NCBI RefSeq assembly: GCF_003426815.1
Contig: NZ_QKYK01000021.1
Coordinates: forward strand, 1-64,000
DNA: 64,000 nucleotides
Direction of reading: 5' to 3'
Source of the DNA: Desertimonas flava
GTDB taxonomy: Bacteria > Actinomycetota > Acidimicrobiia > Acidimicrobiales > Ilumatobacteraceae
Position numbers and translations under genes: made by a program. The notes beneath the pieces are model-generated. The model was given only the letters and a program-made list of their open reading frames with translations. It ran no database searches and was not told where the DNA came from. Position 1 is the first letter of the stretch, and every line of letters begins with the position of its first letter. Below are positions 16,726 through 24,922 of this stretch, piece by piece.

Positions 16726-18975
16726 TCACGACGTCGGCGGTGCGTCGGTCCCCGCCGGCGGCTCGGTCGTCGGCGTCGGTGCCACCACCGGGGCACTGAC
16801 GGTGTGCACGTAGCCGTTGGTCCCCTGCTGGGACGCGACGACGGTGACGCCGTTGATGGTGCACGTTGTGGGATCGCCCGGAGCCGGGAGGATCTCCAGC
16901 GGGTCACCGTCGAGGTTGTTCACCGGCGGGGTCGCCGCGCAGAGCTCGGCGAGCGTGTAAGCGCCGTTCACCGTGTTGGCCCGCACGAACGCCGCCACGG
17001 CGTCAGGGTCACTCGCCACCGCTGACCAGTTCGGATCGGCGGCCAGAGCGGCCTGGTTCGGGGCGAACACGGTGACCGGTGCATCGCCGTCGACGATGGC
17101 GACCGCCTCCGGGCTCGCCGTGACGGCACTGGTGAACGTGGCGAGCTGCGGATCGGCCTGAATCAGCTCCCACCCCGACTCGGTCGGGGCCGGAATCGTG
17201 GTCGTCGTCGTGGTCGACGTCGTCGTCGTGGTGGTCGTGGTCGTCGTCGACGTGGTCGTCGTCGGAGCTTCGGTCGTCGTCGTTGGCGGCAACGTCGTCG
17301 TGGTGGTCGTGGTCGACGTGGTCGTCGTCGGAGCTTCGGTCGTCGTGGTCGGCGGCAACGTCGTCGTGGTCGTCGTGGTGGTCGTCGGCGGCAACGTCGT
17401 CGTGGTCGTCGTCGTCGGTGCTTCCGTGGTCGTGGTCGGCGGCAACGTCGTCGTCGTGGTGGTGGACGTGGTCGTCGTCGGCGGCAGCGTCGTGGTCGGC
17501 GGCAACGTCGTCGTCGTGGTGGTGGTGGTGGTGGACGTGGTCGTCGTCGGCGCTTCCGTCGTCGTGGTCGGCGGCTCGGTCGTTGTCGTCGTCGACGTGG
17601 TCGTCGTCGGCGGCAGCGTCGTGGTTGTCGTCGTGGTCGACGTCGTCGTCGTCGGCGGCTCGGTCGTTGTCGTCGGCGGTTCCGTGGTCGTCGTCGGCGG
17701 CAGCGTCGTGGTCGTCGACGTCGTCGTGGTCGGCGCCTCCGTGGTGGTCGTCGGCGGCTCGGTGGTCGTCGTCGTGGTCGACGTGGTCGTCGTCGGCGCT
17801 TCCGTGGTCGTCGTGGTCGTGGTCGGCGGCTCCGTGGTCTCCGGCGCCTCGGTCCTCTCCGGCGGCTCCGTCGTCGTCGTCGTGGTCGTCGTGGTCGGCG
17901 GCTCCGTCGTCTCCGGTACCTCGGTCGTCTCCGGCGGCTCCGTCGTCGTCGTCGTGGTCGGCGGCTCCGTCGTCTCCGGTACCTCGGTCGTCTCCGGCGG
18001 CTCCGTCGTCGTCGTGGTCGTCGTCGGCGGCTCCGTCGTCTCCGGTACCTCGGTCGTCTCCGGCGGCTCCGTCGTCGTCGTGGTCGTCGTCGGCGGCTCG
18101 GTCGTCTCCGGCGCCTCGGTCGTCTCCGGCGCCTCGGTCGTCTCCGGCGGCTCCGTCGTCGTCGTGGTCGTGGTCGTCGTCGGCGGCTCGGTCGTGGTCG
18201 TCGGCGGTTCGGTCGTCGTCGTGGTCGGCGGTTCGGTCGTCGTCGTCGGCGGTTCGGTCGTCGTGGTGGTGGTGGTGGTCGGCGCTTCGGTCGTCTCGGG
18301 CGTCTCGGTCGTCTCGGCGTCGGGCTCGGTGGGCACGGCCTGCTCGACGGTGGTCGTGGGGGCGATCGTGGTGGTGGTGGTCGTCGTCGTCGGGGCGACC
18401 GTGGTCGACGTGGTGGTCGTGGTCGTGGCGGGCGTCGTGGTCGTGGTGGTCGTGGCCGCGCTGGTCGTGGGAGCCAGAGTGGTCGGCGCCTCGGTCTGTC
18501 CCGGCTGGGTGGTCACCGACGTCGGCAGCACCTGGGGCACCGTGATCGATGCCTGCGGATTCGTGGACGAAGGGCCGGGGCCCGTGGACGTCGAGCGCTG
18601 CACGGGCGAACTGGTGGACACCGCCGTCGGCAACGGCACGGAGTTGTCGCTGCCGGTTCCGCCGTCGTCGTCACCGGTGAACACGACGAGGGCGATCACG
18701 CCCAGGACCACGGCCACCGCACCGGCGGCGAGGGCGACCAACGCACCGGGCTGTGTCCACCAGCCACCGGGCGGCGGCTCGTACTCGGCGTCGTACGCCC
18801 AGTCGCCGCCTGCCCCGGTGCCCGAACCGCCACCGCCCGCGCTGGCACCGCCGACGTCGCTACCGGTGGCCGCGCCGCCCTCGCCAACGCCACCTGGATC
18901 GGCGTTGGGGAACGGCGGATACTCCGCCGTGGGATCGGTGGGACCCGAGGGCCCGAGTGGTCCTTCGTCACTCAC
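16726..18975 (-). CDS. Membrane-anchored Thr-rich stalk protein with C-terminal fasciclin domain
   Basis: The 749-residue protein has a Gly/Pro-rich cytoplasmic N-terminus (1-70) ending in EPPPGGWWTQPG, one transmembrane helix (about 78-100) and a stalk of about 470 residues made of TTTT, TEPPTTTTEAP, TTEPPETTEVPE and TLPPTTTT units. It ends in a FAS1 domain (about 620-735): GWELIQADPQLATFTSAV, VTVFAPNQAALA, VNGAYTLAELC, TINGVTVVASQQGTNGYVHTVSAPV. FAS1 domains mediate adhesion, so a surface adhesin on a glycosylatable mucin-like stalk is a reasonable inference. Start GTG at 18975 has TAGAGT 9 nt upstream. A paralogue follows at 19027-20352. The Thr tracts are prone to length change and misassembly. 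Confidence 0.85.
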   Translation of the reverse strand: MSDEGPLGPSGPTDPTAEYPPFPNADPGGVGEGGAATGSDVGGASAGGGGSGTGAGGDWAYDAEYEPPPGGWWTQPGALVALAAGAVAVVLGVIALVVFTGDDDGGTGSDNSVPLPTAVSTSSPVQRSTSTGPGPSSTNPQASITVPQVLPTSVTTQPGQTEAPTTLAPTTSAATTTTTTTPATTTTTTSTTVAPTTTTTTTTIAPTTTVEQAVPTEPDAETTETPETTEAPTTTTTTTTEPPTTTTEPPTTTTTEPPTTTTEPPTTTTTTTTTEPPETTEAPETTEAPETTEPPTTTTTTTEPPETTEVPETTEPPTTTTTTTEPPETTEVPETTEPPTTTTTTEPPETTEVPETTEPPTTTTTTTTTEPPERTEAPETTEPPTTTTTTTEAPTTTTSTTTTTTEPPTTTTEAPTTTTSTTTTLPPTTTTEPPTTTTEPPTTTTSTTTTTTTLPPTTTTSTTTTTEPPTTTTEAPTTTTSTTTTTTTTTLPPTTTLPPTTTTSTTTTTTLPPTTTTEAPTTTTTTTLPPTTTTTTTTTLPPTTTTEAPTTTTSTTTTTTTLPPTTTTEAPTTTTSTTTTTTTTTTSTTTTTTIPAPTESGWELIQADPQLATFTSAVTASPEAVAIVDGDAPVTVFAPNQAALAADPNWSAVASDPDAVAAFVRANTVNGAYTLAELCAATPPVNNLDGDPLEILPAPGDPTTCTINGVTVVASQQGTNGYVHTVSAPVVAPTPTTEPPAGTDAPPTS

Positions 18976-18984
18976 TGCCCGGCG

Positions 18985-18990
18985 ACTCTA
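18985..18990 (-). promoter_or_regulatory. Leaderless-type -10 hexamer of the fasciclin stalk gene
   Basis: The minus strand reads TAGAGT, 9 nt, then GTG at 18975. Confidence 0.4.
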
Positions 18991-19026
18991 GGTCGCCGGG
19001 CTCGAGCAGGCATGACACCAGGTCGA

Positions 19027-20352
19027 TCAGGGCGGCGTCAGGAGCAGACTGCCGACGCTGTAGACCCAGCCGTCGGTGGCGTGCTCGACCTCGGTGAACG
19101 GCATCGGCGTGCCGCTCGGGCCGGTGACGTTGCCGGCGCCGTCGAAGATCAGATCCTCGATCGTCTGCGGCGGCGCCAGCTGCTCGGGCGAGAGCGAACC
19201 GCCGAGGGTGTGCGTGTTGATGATGGTGCCGGCCAGTTCGCAGTTCGGCGGTTGAGTGGCGTCCGGCTGCACCGCGGCGAGGAACGTCGCCTGGGGGGGA
19301 GCGAAGAACGTGTTGCCGAGCGACAGCGAGCAGTCCGTGGCGATCCGGGCGATGTCGCCACCCACGATCTCGGTGACCGGACGGGTCGGCGCCACGGTCG
19401 TCGTCGTGGTGGACGTCGTCGTGGTCGTCGTCGACGTCGTCGACGTCGTCGTGGACGTCGTGGACGTCGTGGTGGTGGGCGGCTCGGTCGTCGTCGTCGT
19501 GGTCGTGGTGGGCGCCTCGGTCGTCGTGGTGGCCTCGGTCGTCGTGGGCGCCTCGGTCGTCGTCGGTGGCTCGGTCGTCGTGGGCGCCTCGGTGGTTTCG
19601 GGCGCCTCGGTGGTCGTGGTGGGCGGCTCCGTCGTCTCGGGCGCCTCGGTCGTCGTGGTGGGCGGCTCCGTCGTCTCGGGCGCTTCGGTCGTGGTCGTCG
19701 TGGCCTCGGTCGTCGTGGTGCGTTCCACGGTCGTCGTGGGCGCCACCGTCGTCGTGGTGGTGGCCGGCGCCGCGGTTGTGGTGGGGGCTGCCGTCGTGGG
19801 TGCAGCGGTCGTGGCGGGCGGGTTGGTCGGCTGCGGCTGCGTGGTCACCGACGTCGGCAGCGGCGTGTTCTGGTCGACCGTGATCGACGGCTGCGTCGGG
19901 GGCCGGGTGGTGGTGGTGAGCACCACCTCCGAGGTCTGCCGGGGCGCCGAGGTGGTGGTGTTGCCCTGCTCGGGCAGGCTGGGGCCGGTGTTGTCGCTGT
20001 CACCGCCGGTGAACACGACGAGGGCGATGATGCCGAGCACGACAGCTGCGGCTCCCGCAGCGATGGCCACGATGGCGCCGGGCTGCGACCACCACGGGCC
20101 GGGCGGCGGTTCGTACTCCGGCTCGTAGAGCCAGTCACCGTCGGGCGGCAACGGCGGCTCGTCTCCCCCGCCGCCGAGGCCGGCGCCGGCCTGGGGGTTC
20201 ACGGCCGTGGGCTCACCCGCCGGGCCGCCGTACATCGCTTGGGTGGGCTCACCCCCGGGCGCGGGCGGCACCGGTGGCGTGCTGCCGGAAGGAGGTTGTT
20301 CCCAGATGCTGGGGTAGCCCTCGGTGGGATCGGGTTCGCCACGGTCGCTCAC
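19027..20352 (-). CDS. Membrane-anchored Thr-rich stalk protein, paralogue of the 16726-18975 product
   Basis: The 441-residue product repeats the architecture of its neighbour: acidic Pro/Gly N-terminus, the same EYEPPPGPWWSQPGA lead-in, one transmembrane helix (about 92-115, AAAVVLGIIALVVFTGG), a shorter Thr/Pro/Glu stalk (about 125-325) and a C-terminal globular part of about 115 residues. That part is only weakly fasciclin-like: LGNTFFAPPQATFLAA, INTHTLGGSLSPEQL, DGWVYSVGSLLL echo FAS1 strands. GTG at 20352 is chosen because MSDxG is shared with the paralogue and TAGTAT lies 8 nt upstream; the longer frame reads into the repeat region. The pair is probably a tandem duplication with divergent heads. 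Confidence 0.8.
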   Translation of the reverse strand: MSDRGEPDPTEGYPSIWEQPPSGSTPPVPPAPGGEPTQAMYGGPAGEPTAVNPQAGAGLGGGGDEPPLPPDGDWLYEPEYEPPPGPWWSQPGAIVAIAAGAAAVVLGIIALVVFTGGDSDNTGPSLPEQGNTTTSAPRQTSEVVLTTTTRPPTQPSITVDQNTPLPTSVTTQPQPTNPPATTAAPTTAAPTTTAAPATTTTTVAPTTTVERTTTTEATTTTTEAPETTEPPTTTTEAPETTEPPTTTTEAPETTEAPTTTEPPTTTEAPTTTEATTTTEAPTTTTTTTTEPPTTTTSTTSTTTSTTSTTTTTTSTTTTTVAPTRPVTEIVGGDIARIATDCSLSLGNTFFAPPQATFLAAVQPDATQPPNCELAGTIINTHTLGGSLSPEQLAPPQTIEDLIFDGAGNVTGPSGTPMPFTEVEHATDGWVYSVGSLLLTPP

Positions 20353-20360
20353 TGGCCGAG

Positions 20361-20366
20361 ATACTA
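20361..20366 (-). promoter_or_regulatory. Leaderless-type -10 hexamer of the second stalk gene
   Basis: The minus strand reads TAGTAT, 8 nt, then GTG at 20352. It supports the short start over the longer open frame. Confidence 0.4.
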
Positions 20367-20415
20367 CGGCCGCCCCCTCGCTCAGACCGGGCACGCCACG
20401 TGGCTCGTCGGTCAC

Positions 20416-20706
20416 TCTGCTGGAGCACAAAGGCCGTCGCACAGCCTTCCTGCTCCACCAGAACGCCGCCCGATGTTCTGCTGGAGCACAAAGGCCACGA
20501 CACGGCCTTGTGGCTCCAGCAGACGCAAGAGCCGGCGAACCACTCCCTCGCCGCCGCCCTCATCCGCTCGACACCCGCCGCACGTCGCCCCGACCTTCTG
20601 CTGGAGCACAAAGGCCGTCGCACAGCCTTCCTGCTCCACCAGAACGCCGCCCGATGTTCTGCTGGCGCGCAAAGGCCGTGGCACGGCGTTCCTGCTCCAG
20701 CAGAAG
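20416..20706. repeat. Four-unit hairpin repeat cluster with a 69-bp exact duplication
   Basis: Four related units start near 20416, 20477, 20597 and 20658. Each has the plan CTGCTGGAGCACAAAGGCC - variable 8 nt - GGCCTT/GCCTT - GCTCCA-CAG, so TGGAGCA pairs with TGCTCCA and AAGGC with GCCTT. Positions 20416-20484 and 20597-20665 are identical over 69 bp, 181 bp apart. The units lie in the 378-bp gap between the stalk gene and cysM. All frames carry the imprint (for example LLEHKGRRTAF), but no credible gene is present. It looks like a nested dispersed palindrome family, not CRISPR. Confidence 0.75.
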
Positions 20707-20730
20707 CGAGAGCCGGCCCGACGAGCAGCG

Positions 20731-21705
20731 CTAGAAGTAGATGACCTGCTCGGCCGAGGCTGCGGCGGCGTCGAGGTCGTCGGTGTAGGCGCCGGTCGAC
20801 AGGTACTTCCACCCGCCGTCGGACACGATGAACACGATCGTCCCACTCTCCCCCGCCGCGGCCAGCTCGGTGGCCACCTTCACGGCGCCGGCGAGGGCGG
20901 CACCGGCCGACAGCCCGGCGAACACGCCGCACTCGGCGACGAGCCGGCGGGTCCACTCGATCGACTCGCGAGGCCGCACCACCCGCTTGCGGTCGAGCAG
21001 CTCGGCCCCGTTCCACTCGTCGAAGACCGGCGGGATGTAGCCGTCGGCGAGACTGCGCAGCCCTTCGACGCGCTCGCCCTGCGGCGGCTCGATGGCGACG
21101 ATCTTGATGTCGGGATTGCGCTCCTTGAGGAACCGTCCCGTGCCCATCAGCGTGCCGCTCGTGCCGAGGCCGGCGACGAAGTGGGTGATGTCGGGGCAGT
21201 CCCGCCAGATCTCGGGGCCGGTCCCCTCGTAGTGGGCCCGGGGGTTGGCGTCGTTGCCGTATTGGTAGATGAAGCACCACTCGGGATGCTCGGCGGCCAG
21301 CTCGTGGGCCCTCCGCACGGCGCCGTTCGACCCCTCCTCGCCGGGCGTGAGGATGATCTCGGCGCCGAACACCTCGAGCATCTGGCGACGCTCGATCGAC
21401 ACGTTCGACGGCAGGAGGATCTTGATCGGATAGCCCTTGAGGCGGGCGATGGCGGCCAGGGCGATGCCGGTGTTGCCCGACGACGGTTCGAGGATGGTCT
21501 GGCCGGGGTGGAGGCGACCGGACTTCTCGGCGTCCTCGATCATGTTCTTGGCGATGCGGTCCTTCACCGACCCGAACGGGTTCTGGCTCTCGAGCTTGGC
21601 GAGGATGCGCACGTCGCGATGGGGTGACAGGTTGGAGACGTCCACCATCGGCGTGTTGCCGATGAGGTCGAGGACGCTGTCGTTGATCGTGGCCAGTCCC
21701 AACAT
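20731..21705 (-). CDS. cysM: Cysteine synthase CysM-type
   Basis: The 324-residue PLP enzyme forms cysteine from an activated serine and a sulfur donor. It has IGNTPMVDVSNL, the PLP lysine in NPFGSVKDRIAKNMI, EPSSGNTGIALA, the phosphate-binding GLGTSGTLMGTGRFL and SDGGWKYLSTGAYT near the C-terminus. The neighbour Mec-type protease suggests the mycobacterial CysM branch, which uses O-phosphoserine and the thiocarboxylated carrier CysO; that preference is inferred from context. The ATG at 21705 is preferred over a GTG three codons earlier because GGAGG is 8 nt before it. Confidence 0.92.
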   Translation of the reverse strand: MLGLATINDSVLDLIGNTPMVDVSNLSPHRDVRILAKLESQNPFGSVKDRIAKNMIEDAEKSGRLHPGQTILEPSSGNTGIALAAIARLKGYPIKILLPSNVSIERRQMLEVFGAEIILTPGEEGSNGAVRRAHELAAEHPEWCFIYQYGNDANPRAHYEGTGPEIWRDCPDITHFVAGLGTSGTLMGTGRFLKERNPDIKIVAIEPPQGERVEGLRSLADGYIPPVFDEWNGAELLDRKRVVRPRESIEWTRRLVAECGVFAGLSAGAALAGAVKVATELAAAGESGTIVFIVSDGGWKYLSTGAYTDDLDAAAASAEQVIYF

Positions 21706-21815
21706 CCGCGCCACCTCCTCCGAGGAGTCCAGGGATCAGCTACTACTCCGATCCGGTACGTCAGGATTCTACTCGGACGTTCGGCGTCCCGAACCTCTGG
21801 ACTGCCACCATCGCC

Positions 21816-22232
21816 CTACCCGGCGACGACGACGGCTTCCTCGGTCACGGCGCCGTCCACGATCCGGTAGCTGCGCAGCTCCGGGCTCTCCCGCTTGAGG
21901 CTGACGATGACGTAGTGCCAGCCCGGGTCCGGGGCCTGGCCGATGTCGGTAGGGCTCGGGTACGGCTCGGTGTGGGTGTGGCTGTGCACCACTCCCACGA
22001 TGTCCCAGCCGTTGGCCTCGGCGTCGCGTTCCGATCGCAGGTGGTCCATCGGGTCGATCGTGTAGACCTTGGCCGACTCGGCCGCGTTGCGGCAGCGGTA
22101 GAAGCGGCTGACGGTGGCCGACGCCGTGTCGGGCCCCGGCGCGGCGGCGATCAGGCCGCAGCACTCGTACGGATACGCCTCGTAGGCGAGGGCGGCGATC
22201 TCGTCGATGACGGCCTGCGGCAGCTCCAGCAC
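21816..22232 (-). CDS. mec: JAMM-domain metalloprotease (Mec-like, CysO processing)
   Basis: The product of about 138 residues is a single JAB/MPN domain. EAYPYECCGL carries the catalytic Glu, and HSHTHTEPYPSPTD is a perfect HxH-x7-S-xx-D zinc motif. In Mycobacterium tuberculosis Mec cleaves cysteine from CysO-Cys and sits in mec-cysO-cysM. Here the 110 bp between mec and cysM have no room for CysO (about 90 residues). The start is uncertain: the frame is open to 22409, but GTG at 22232 fits the family; upstream codons would run into smpB's promoter region on the other strand. Confidence 0.85.
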   Translation of the reverse strand: MLELPQAVIDEIAALAYEAYPYECCGLIAAAPGPDTASATVSRFYRCRNAAESAKVYTIDPMDHLRSERDAEANGWDIVGVVHSHTHTEPYPSPTDIGQAPDPGWHYVIVSLKRESPELRSYRIVDGAVTEEAVVVAG

Positions 22233-22320
22233 CCGCCGAACGCTAACGCCCGCCGCCAGCGCAGACCGGTCGAACCGGCGGCGGTCAGCCCGGGACGGCG
22301 CCGGTAGGGTTCGCCCGGTC

Positions 22321-22833
22321 ATGGCGAAGTCGAGCACGAAGGCGAAGGGCGCTACGAAGGCGGATGCGGCGAACCGCGTGATCGCCAGCAACCGGCGCGC
22401 CCGCCACACCTACGCCATCCTCGACACCGTCGAGGCGGGCATGGTGCTCAGCGGCAGCGAGGTGAAGAGCCTGCGCCACGGCCTGGTGCAGCTCGCCGAC
22501 GCCTACGCCCGCATCTCCGATGGCGAGGCGTGGCTCGAAGGCGTCCACATCGCCCCGTACGCCTTCGCCCAGGGGTTCGGATCGCACGTGCCGGAGCGTC
22601 GTCGCAAACTGTTGCTCCATCGCAGCGAGATCGACCGCCTCCAGGCGCGCGTCGTCGGCGAGCAGCTGACGCTGGTCCCGCTCAGCCTCTATTTCAAGGA
22701 CGGCCGGGCCAAGGTGGAACTGGCGTTGGCGAAGGGTCGCCAGAAGGCCGACAAGCGCCAGGCGATCGCCGAGCGGGACTCGAAGCGCGAGATCGAGCGG
22801 GCGCTCGGCCGCCAGCGCAAGTACGGCGCCTGA
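22321..22833 (+). CDS. smpB: SsrA-binding protein SmpB
   Basis: SmpB binds tmRNA and positions it in stalled ribosomes. The 170-residue protein has an unusually Lys/Ala-rich N-terminus, then NRRARHTYAILDTVEAGMVLSGSEVKSLR, the RNA-contacting AYARISDGEAWLEGVHIAPY, VPLSLYFKDGRAKVELALAKG and the basic C-terminal tail. A TAGGGT hexamer lies 10 nt upstream of the ATG. Its partner ssrA lies about 1.1 kb downstream. Confidence 0.97.
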   Translation: MAKSSTKAKGATKADAANRVIASNRRARHTYAILDTVEAGMVLSGSEVKSLRHGLVQLADAYARISDGEAWLEGVHIAPYAFAQGFGSHVPERRRKLLLHRSEIDRLQARVVGEQLTLVPLSLYFKDGRAKVELALAKGRQKADKRQAIAERDSKREIERALGRQRKYGA

Positions 22834-22842
22834 GCCTCGAAC

Positions 22843-23568
22843 TCACGGCGACACGGTGAGCGTGGCGACGGCGATCTCACCGGGGCGCGTTCCGGCCCGG
22901 GCCAGCTCGGTGCCGTCGGCTGCCCAGATCGCCGAGTTGCCGGCCGTGTCGTCGTAGCCGCCGCCGGTCGGTCCGGCGAAGCTGGCGGTGGCGACGGCGA
23001 CGCCGTGGTCGGCGATGACCCGCCGGGCACGGATCTCGTGCTCGTCGGGCTCGTCGGCGCCGTGCACGATGCCGGCCACATAGACGTCGATGCCGAGCGC
23101 TGCCGTGGCCGTCGAGTGCTCCGGGTGCCGGGTGTCCTTGCAGATGGCCAGGCCGAGCCGCCAGCCGTCGATGTCGATCGCCACGGGAGTCGTGCCTGGC
23201 TCGAAGCCGGCATCGACCTCGCTCGGGCCGAGCCACAGCTTGCGGTACACGACCGCGACCGATCCGCCGGGATCGAACCCGAGGGTGCCGATCGAGCGTC
23301 CGTTGCCGTCGGGTCCGACCACTGCTGCGCCGGCCAGGGCCAGCGTGCCCGACTCCACGCAGGCGGCAAGGAGCGGCCTCAGGCGGGAGTCGTCGACATC
23401 CACCACGGCGGCTGCCAGCTCGTAACCCGTCAGTGACATCTCGGGGAACACGACGACCCGGGCACCAGCCGACCGCACGGCCTCGGCATGTGCCTGGGCA
23501 TTCGTCGCCACGTCGCCGGCGATGCACGCCGGCTGGGCGACGGCGATGGTAAGGGAATGCCGGGCCAC
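22843..23568 (-). CDS. Carbon-nitrogen hydrolase (nitrilase superfamily)
   Basis: The product of about 241 residues has the superfamily's Glu-Lys-Cys triad in order: VVVFPEMSLTGYEL (Glu), YRKLWLGPSE (Lys) and LGLAICKDTRHPEHS (Cys). It is an amidase-type enzyme for a small C-N bond; the substrate is not predictable. GTG at 23568 gives a normal N-terminus (TIAVAQPACIAGDV). An upstream ATG at 23592 would overlap the divergent DUF427 start codon, and the frame open beyond it is shadow sequence. Confidence 0.87.
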   Translation of the reverse strand: MARHSLTIAVAQPACIAGDVATNAQAHAEAVRSAGARVVVFPEMSLTGYELAAAVVDVDDSRLRPLLAACVESGTLALAGAAVVGPDGNGRSIGTLGFDPGGSVAVVYRKLWLGPSEVDAGFEPGTTPVAIDIDGWRLGLAICKDTRHPEHSTATAALGIDVYVAGIVHGADEPDEHEIRARRVIADHGVAVATASFAGPTGGGYDDTAGNSAIWAADGTELARAGTRPGEIAVATLTVSP

Positions 23569-23590
23569 GTCGCCAACGTTGGCACAAGGC

Positions 23591-23896
23591 ATGCAGGCAA
23601 CGCTGAACGGATTGGTGCTGGCCGACGCTCCCGACGACGAGATCATCCTGATCGAGGGCAATGCGTACTTCCCGCCCGACTCGGTGACCGACGGCGTCCT
23701 CCACGCGAGCACGACCCCGTACCACTGCTCCTGGAAAGGCGACTGCCAGTACTTCGACGTCCGCACCGGCAACGGCGACGAGACGCTCCCCGACCGGGCG
23801 TGGAGCTACCCCGAGCCGATCCCGGCGTCGCTCGATGTGGTCGGCAAGGACTACAGCAACTACGTCGCTTTCTGGAAGGAAGTGCACGTAGGCTGA
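23591..23896 (+). CDS. DUF427 domain protein
   Basis: The 101-residue protein matches DUF427 throughout: WNGxVxA-like start (TLNGLVLADAPDDEIILIEGN), AYFPPDSV, TPYHCSWKGDCQYFDVRTGNG and the terminal AWSYPEPIP ... YVAFWKEV. The family is a small beta-rich fold with no defined biochemistry. The ATG at 23591 fits the family; an upstream frame is open. It is divergent from the nitrilase gene and ends 15 bp before ssrA. Confidence 0.88.
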   Translation: MQATLNGLVLADAPDDEIILIEGNAYFPPDSVTDGVLHASTTPYHCSWKGDCQYFDVRTGNGDETLPDRAWSYPEPIPASLDVVGKDYSNYVAFWKEVHVG

Positions 23897-23911
23897 ATGT
23901 GCTCACCCAAC

Positions 23912-24301
23912 GGGGCTGACAGGATTCGACGTCAGTAACGAGGGGCGAGAACGCGACCCGAGTTGCTCAGACTCGCTAAACGGGGCAACCAAAAGAATTG
24001 CCGATGAGCAGTTCGCTCTCGCCGCCTGATCTCAGGTGAGTGAAGAGACATCGTGAGCAGAAATGCCACACGGGGCCAATCTCCCGCAGCCCGGCAACAG
24101 AAGCGGAAGATGACGGTGGGAAAGACCACTGACGGTGAGAAAGACCACTGGCCCCGGGGAAAGACCCGGCGCTGACGTGAGGTAGCGATACCGATCGTCA
24201 TCCGACCCGCCGGAGGGGCAGCGTCAGCTCCAGTGACGGGAACGGTCGTAGCGGGTTCGTCCACCGGCTGATGGACGGGGGTTCGATTCCCCCCAGCTCC
24301 A
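23912..24301 (+). ncRNA. ssrA: Transfer-messenger RNA (tmRNA)
   Basis: The 5' end GGGGCTGACAGGATTCGAC and the 3' end GGGGGTTCGATTCCCCCCAGCTCCA form the tRNA-Ala-like domain; GGGGCTG pairs with CAGCTCC with one G-U. The T arm is complete and CCA is not encoded. The tag frame runs 23985-24029: resume codon GCA, then ACC AAA AGA ATT GCC GAT GAG CAG TTC GCT CTC GCC GCC TGA, giving ATKRIADEQFALAA. The LAA ending is the normal ClpXP degron. It rescues stalled ribosomes together with SmpB. Confidence 0.95.
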
Positions 24302-24322
24302 CGAAGATCCAGCGGGTCTGCC

Positions 24323-24922
24323 CTAATGGGGCGACCAGGAGATGGTCAGGGCGCCCCGGCGCCTTCGGTCCGGGTGATGCCGACGGCTGCGCCCGATCGC
24401 CTTGGACATCCGCAACAGCGGAATGGCGACGCCGGTCGAGGTGTCGTCGAAGGACGAGTCGACGCCGAATCCGGCCGCCGCGTAGAGAGGAGCGCCGGCC
24501 ATCGTGGCCACCAGCTCGAGCCGGCCGAAGCCCTCACCGGCGGCCGCCTCCTCACACCACTCGAGGATGCGTCGCCCGATGCCGCGCCGAGCGGCGTCGG
24601 GATGGGTGTACATGGCCCGGACACGGGCTGCCTCGAGGCGTGGGTCGAGCGAACCGTCATCTCGTCCGGCGACGTGGTTGCCGCCGTACAGCGTGCGCCG
24701 TCGGCTCCACCCTCCGCACCCGACCGCTGTGCCGGCGCACTCGGCGACGACGTAGGTGCCGTCGTCGATCAGCTTGGCGTCGATGCCCATGATCGCCGAA
24801 CTGGCCGCCAACTGCAACTCGTCGAGGAACGGTCTGAGGAGGCGATCGATCGCAGCCGACGCCAACCTCTCCAGCTCCGGCAGGTCATCGCGCTGCGCCA
24901 GCCGCAGTTCGATGGCGGTCAC
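24323..24922 (-). CDS. GNAT-family N-acetyltransferase
   Basis: The 199-residue protein shows a GNAT core: LRLAQRDDLPELERLA at the N-terminus, the acetyl-CoA segment ARVRAMYTHPDAARRGIGRRILEWCEEAA and LELVATMAGAPLYAAAGF. The acceptor substrate is unknown. GTG at 24922 overlaps the stop of the upstream GNAT gene (GTGA), so the two acetyltransferases are coupled. The long frame upstream of 24922 is shadow sequence. Confidence 0.87.
   Translation of the reverse strand: MTAIELRLAQRDDLPELERLASAAIDRLLRPFLDELQLAASSAIMGIDAKLIDDGTYVVAECAGTAVGCGGWSRRRTLYGGNHVAGRDDGSLDPRLEAARVRAMYTHPDAARRGIGRRILEWCEEAAAGEGFGRLELVATMAGAPLYAAAGFGVDSSFDDTSTGVAIPLLRMSKAIGRSRRHHPDRRRRGALTISWSPH

Noticed and set aside
17198-18991. 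Long Val-rich open frame opposite the fasciclin stalk gene, and a similar one at 19256-20128
   Set aside because: They are the complements of Thr/Pro codon repeats (GTCGTC...), have no ribosome site or recognisable domain, and exist only because the repeat lacks stops in all frames.
20416-20706. Possible CRISPR array
   Set aside because: Units differ in length and spacing, carry internal hairpins, the 'spacers' are themselves repeated, and no cas gene is near.
23592-23772. N-terminal extension of the nitrilase
   Set aside because: It would overlap the divergent DUF427 gene entirely and has no family similarity.
24240-24301. Separate tRNA gene suggested by a T-arm and acceptor stem
   Set aside because: It is the 3' tRNA-like end of tmRNA; no anticodon arm is present and the acceptor pairs with 23912-23918.
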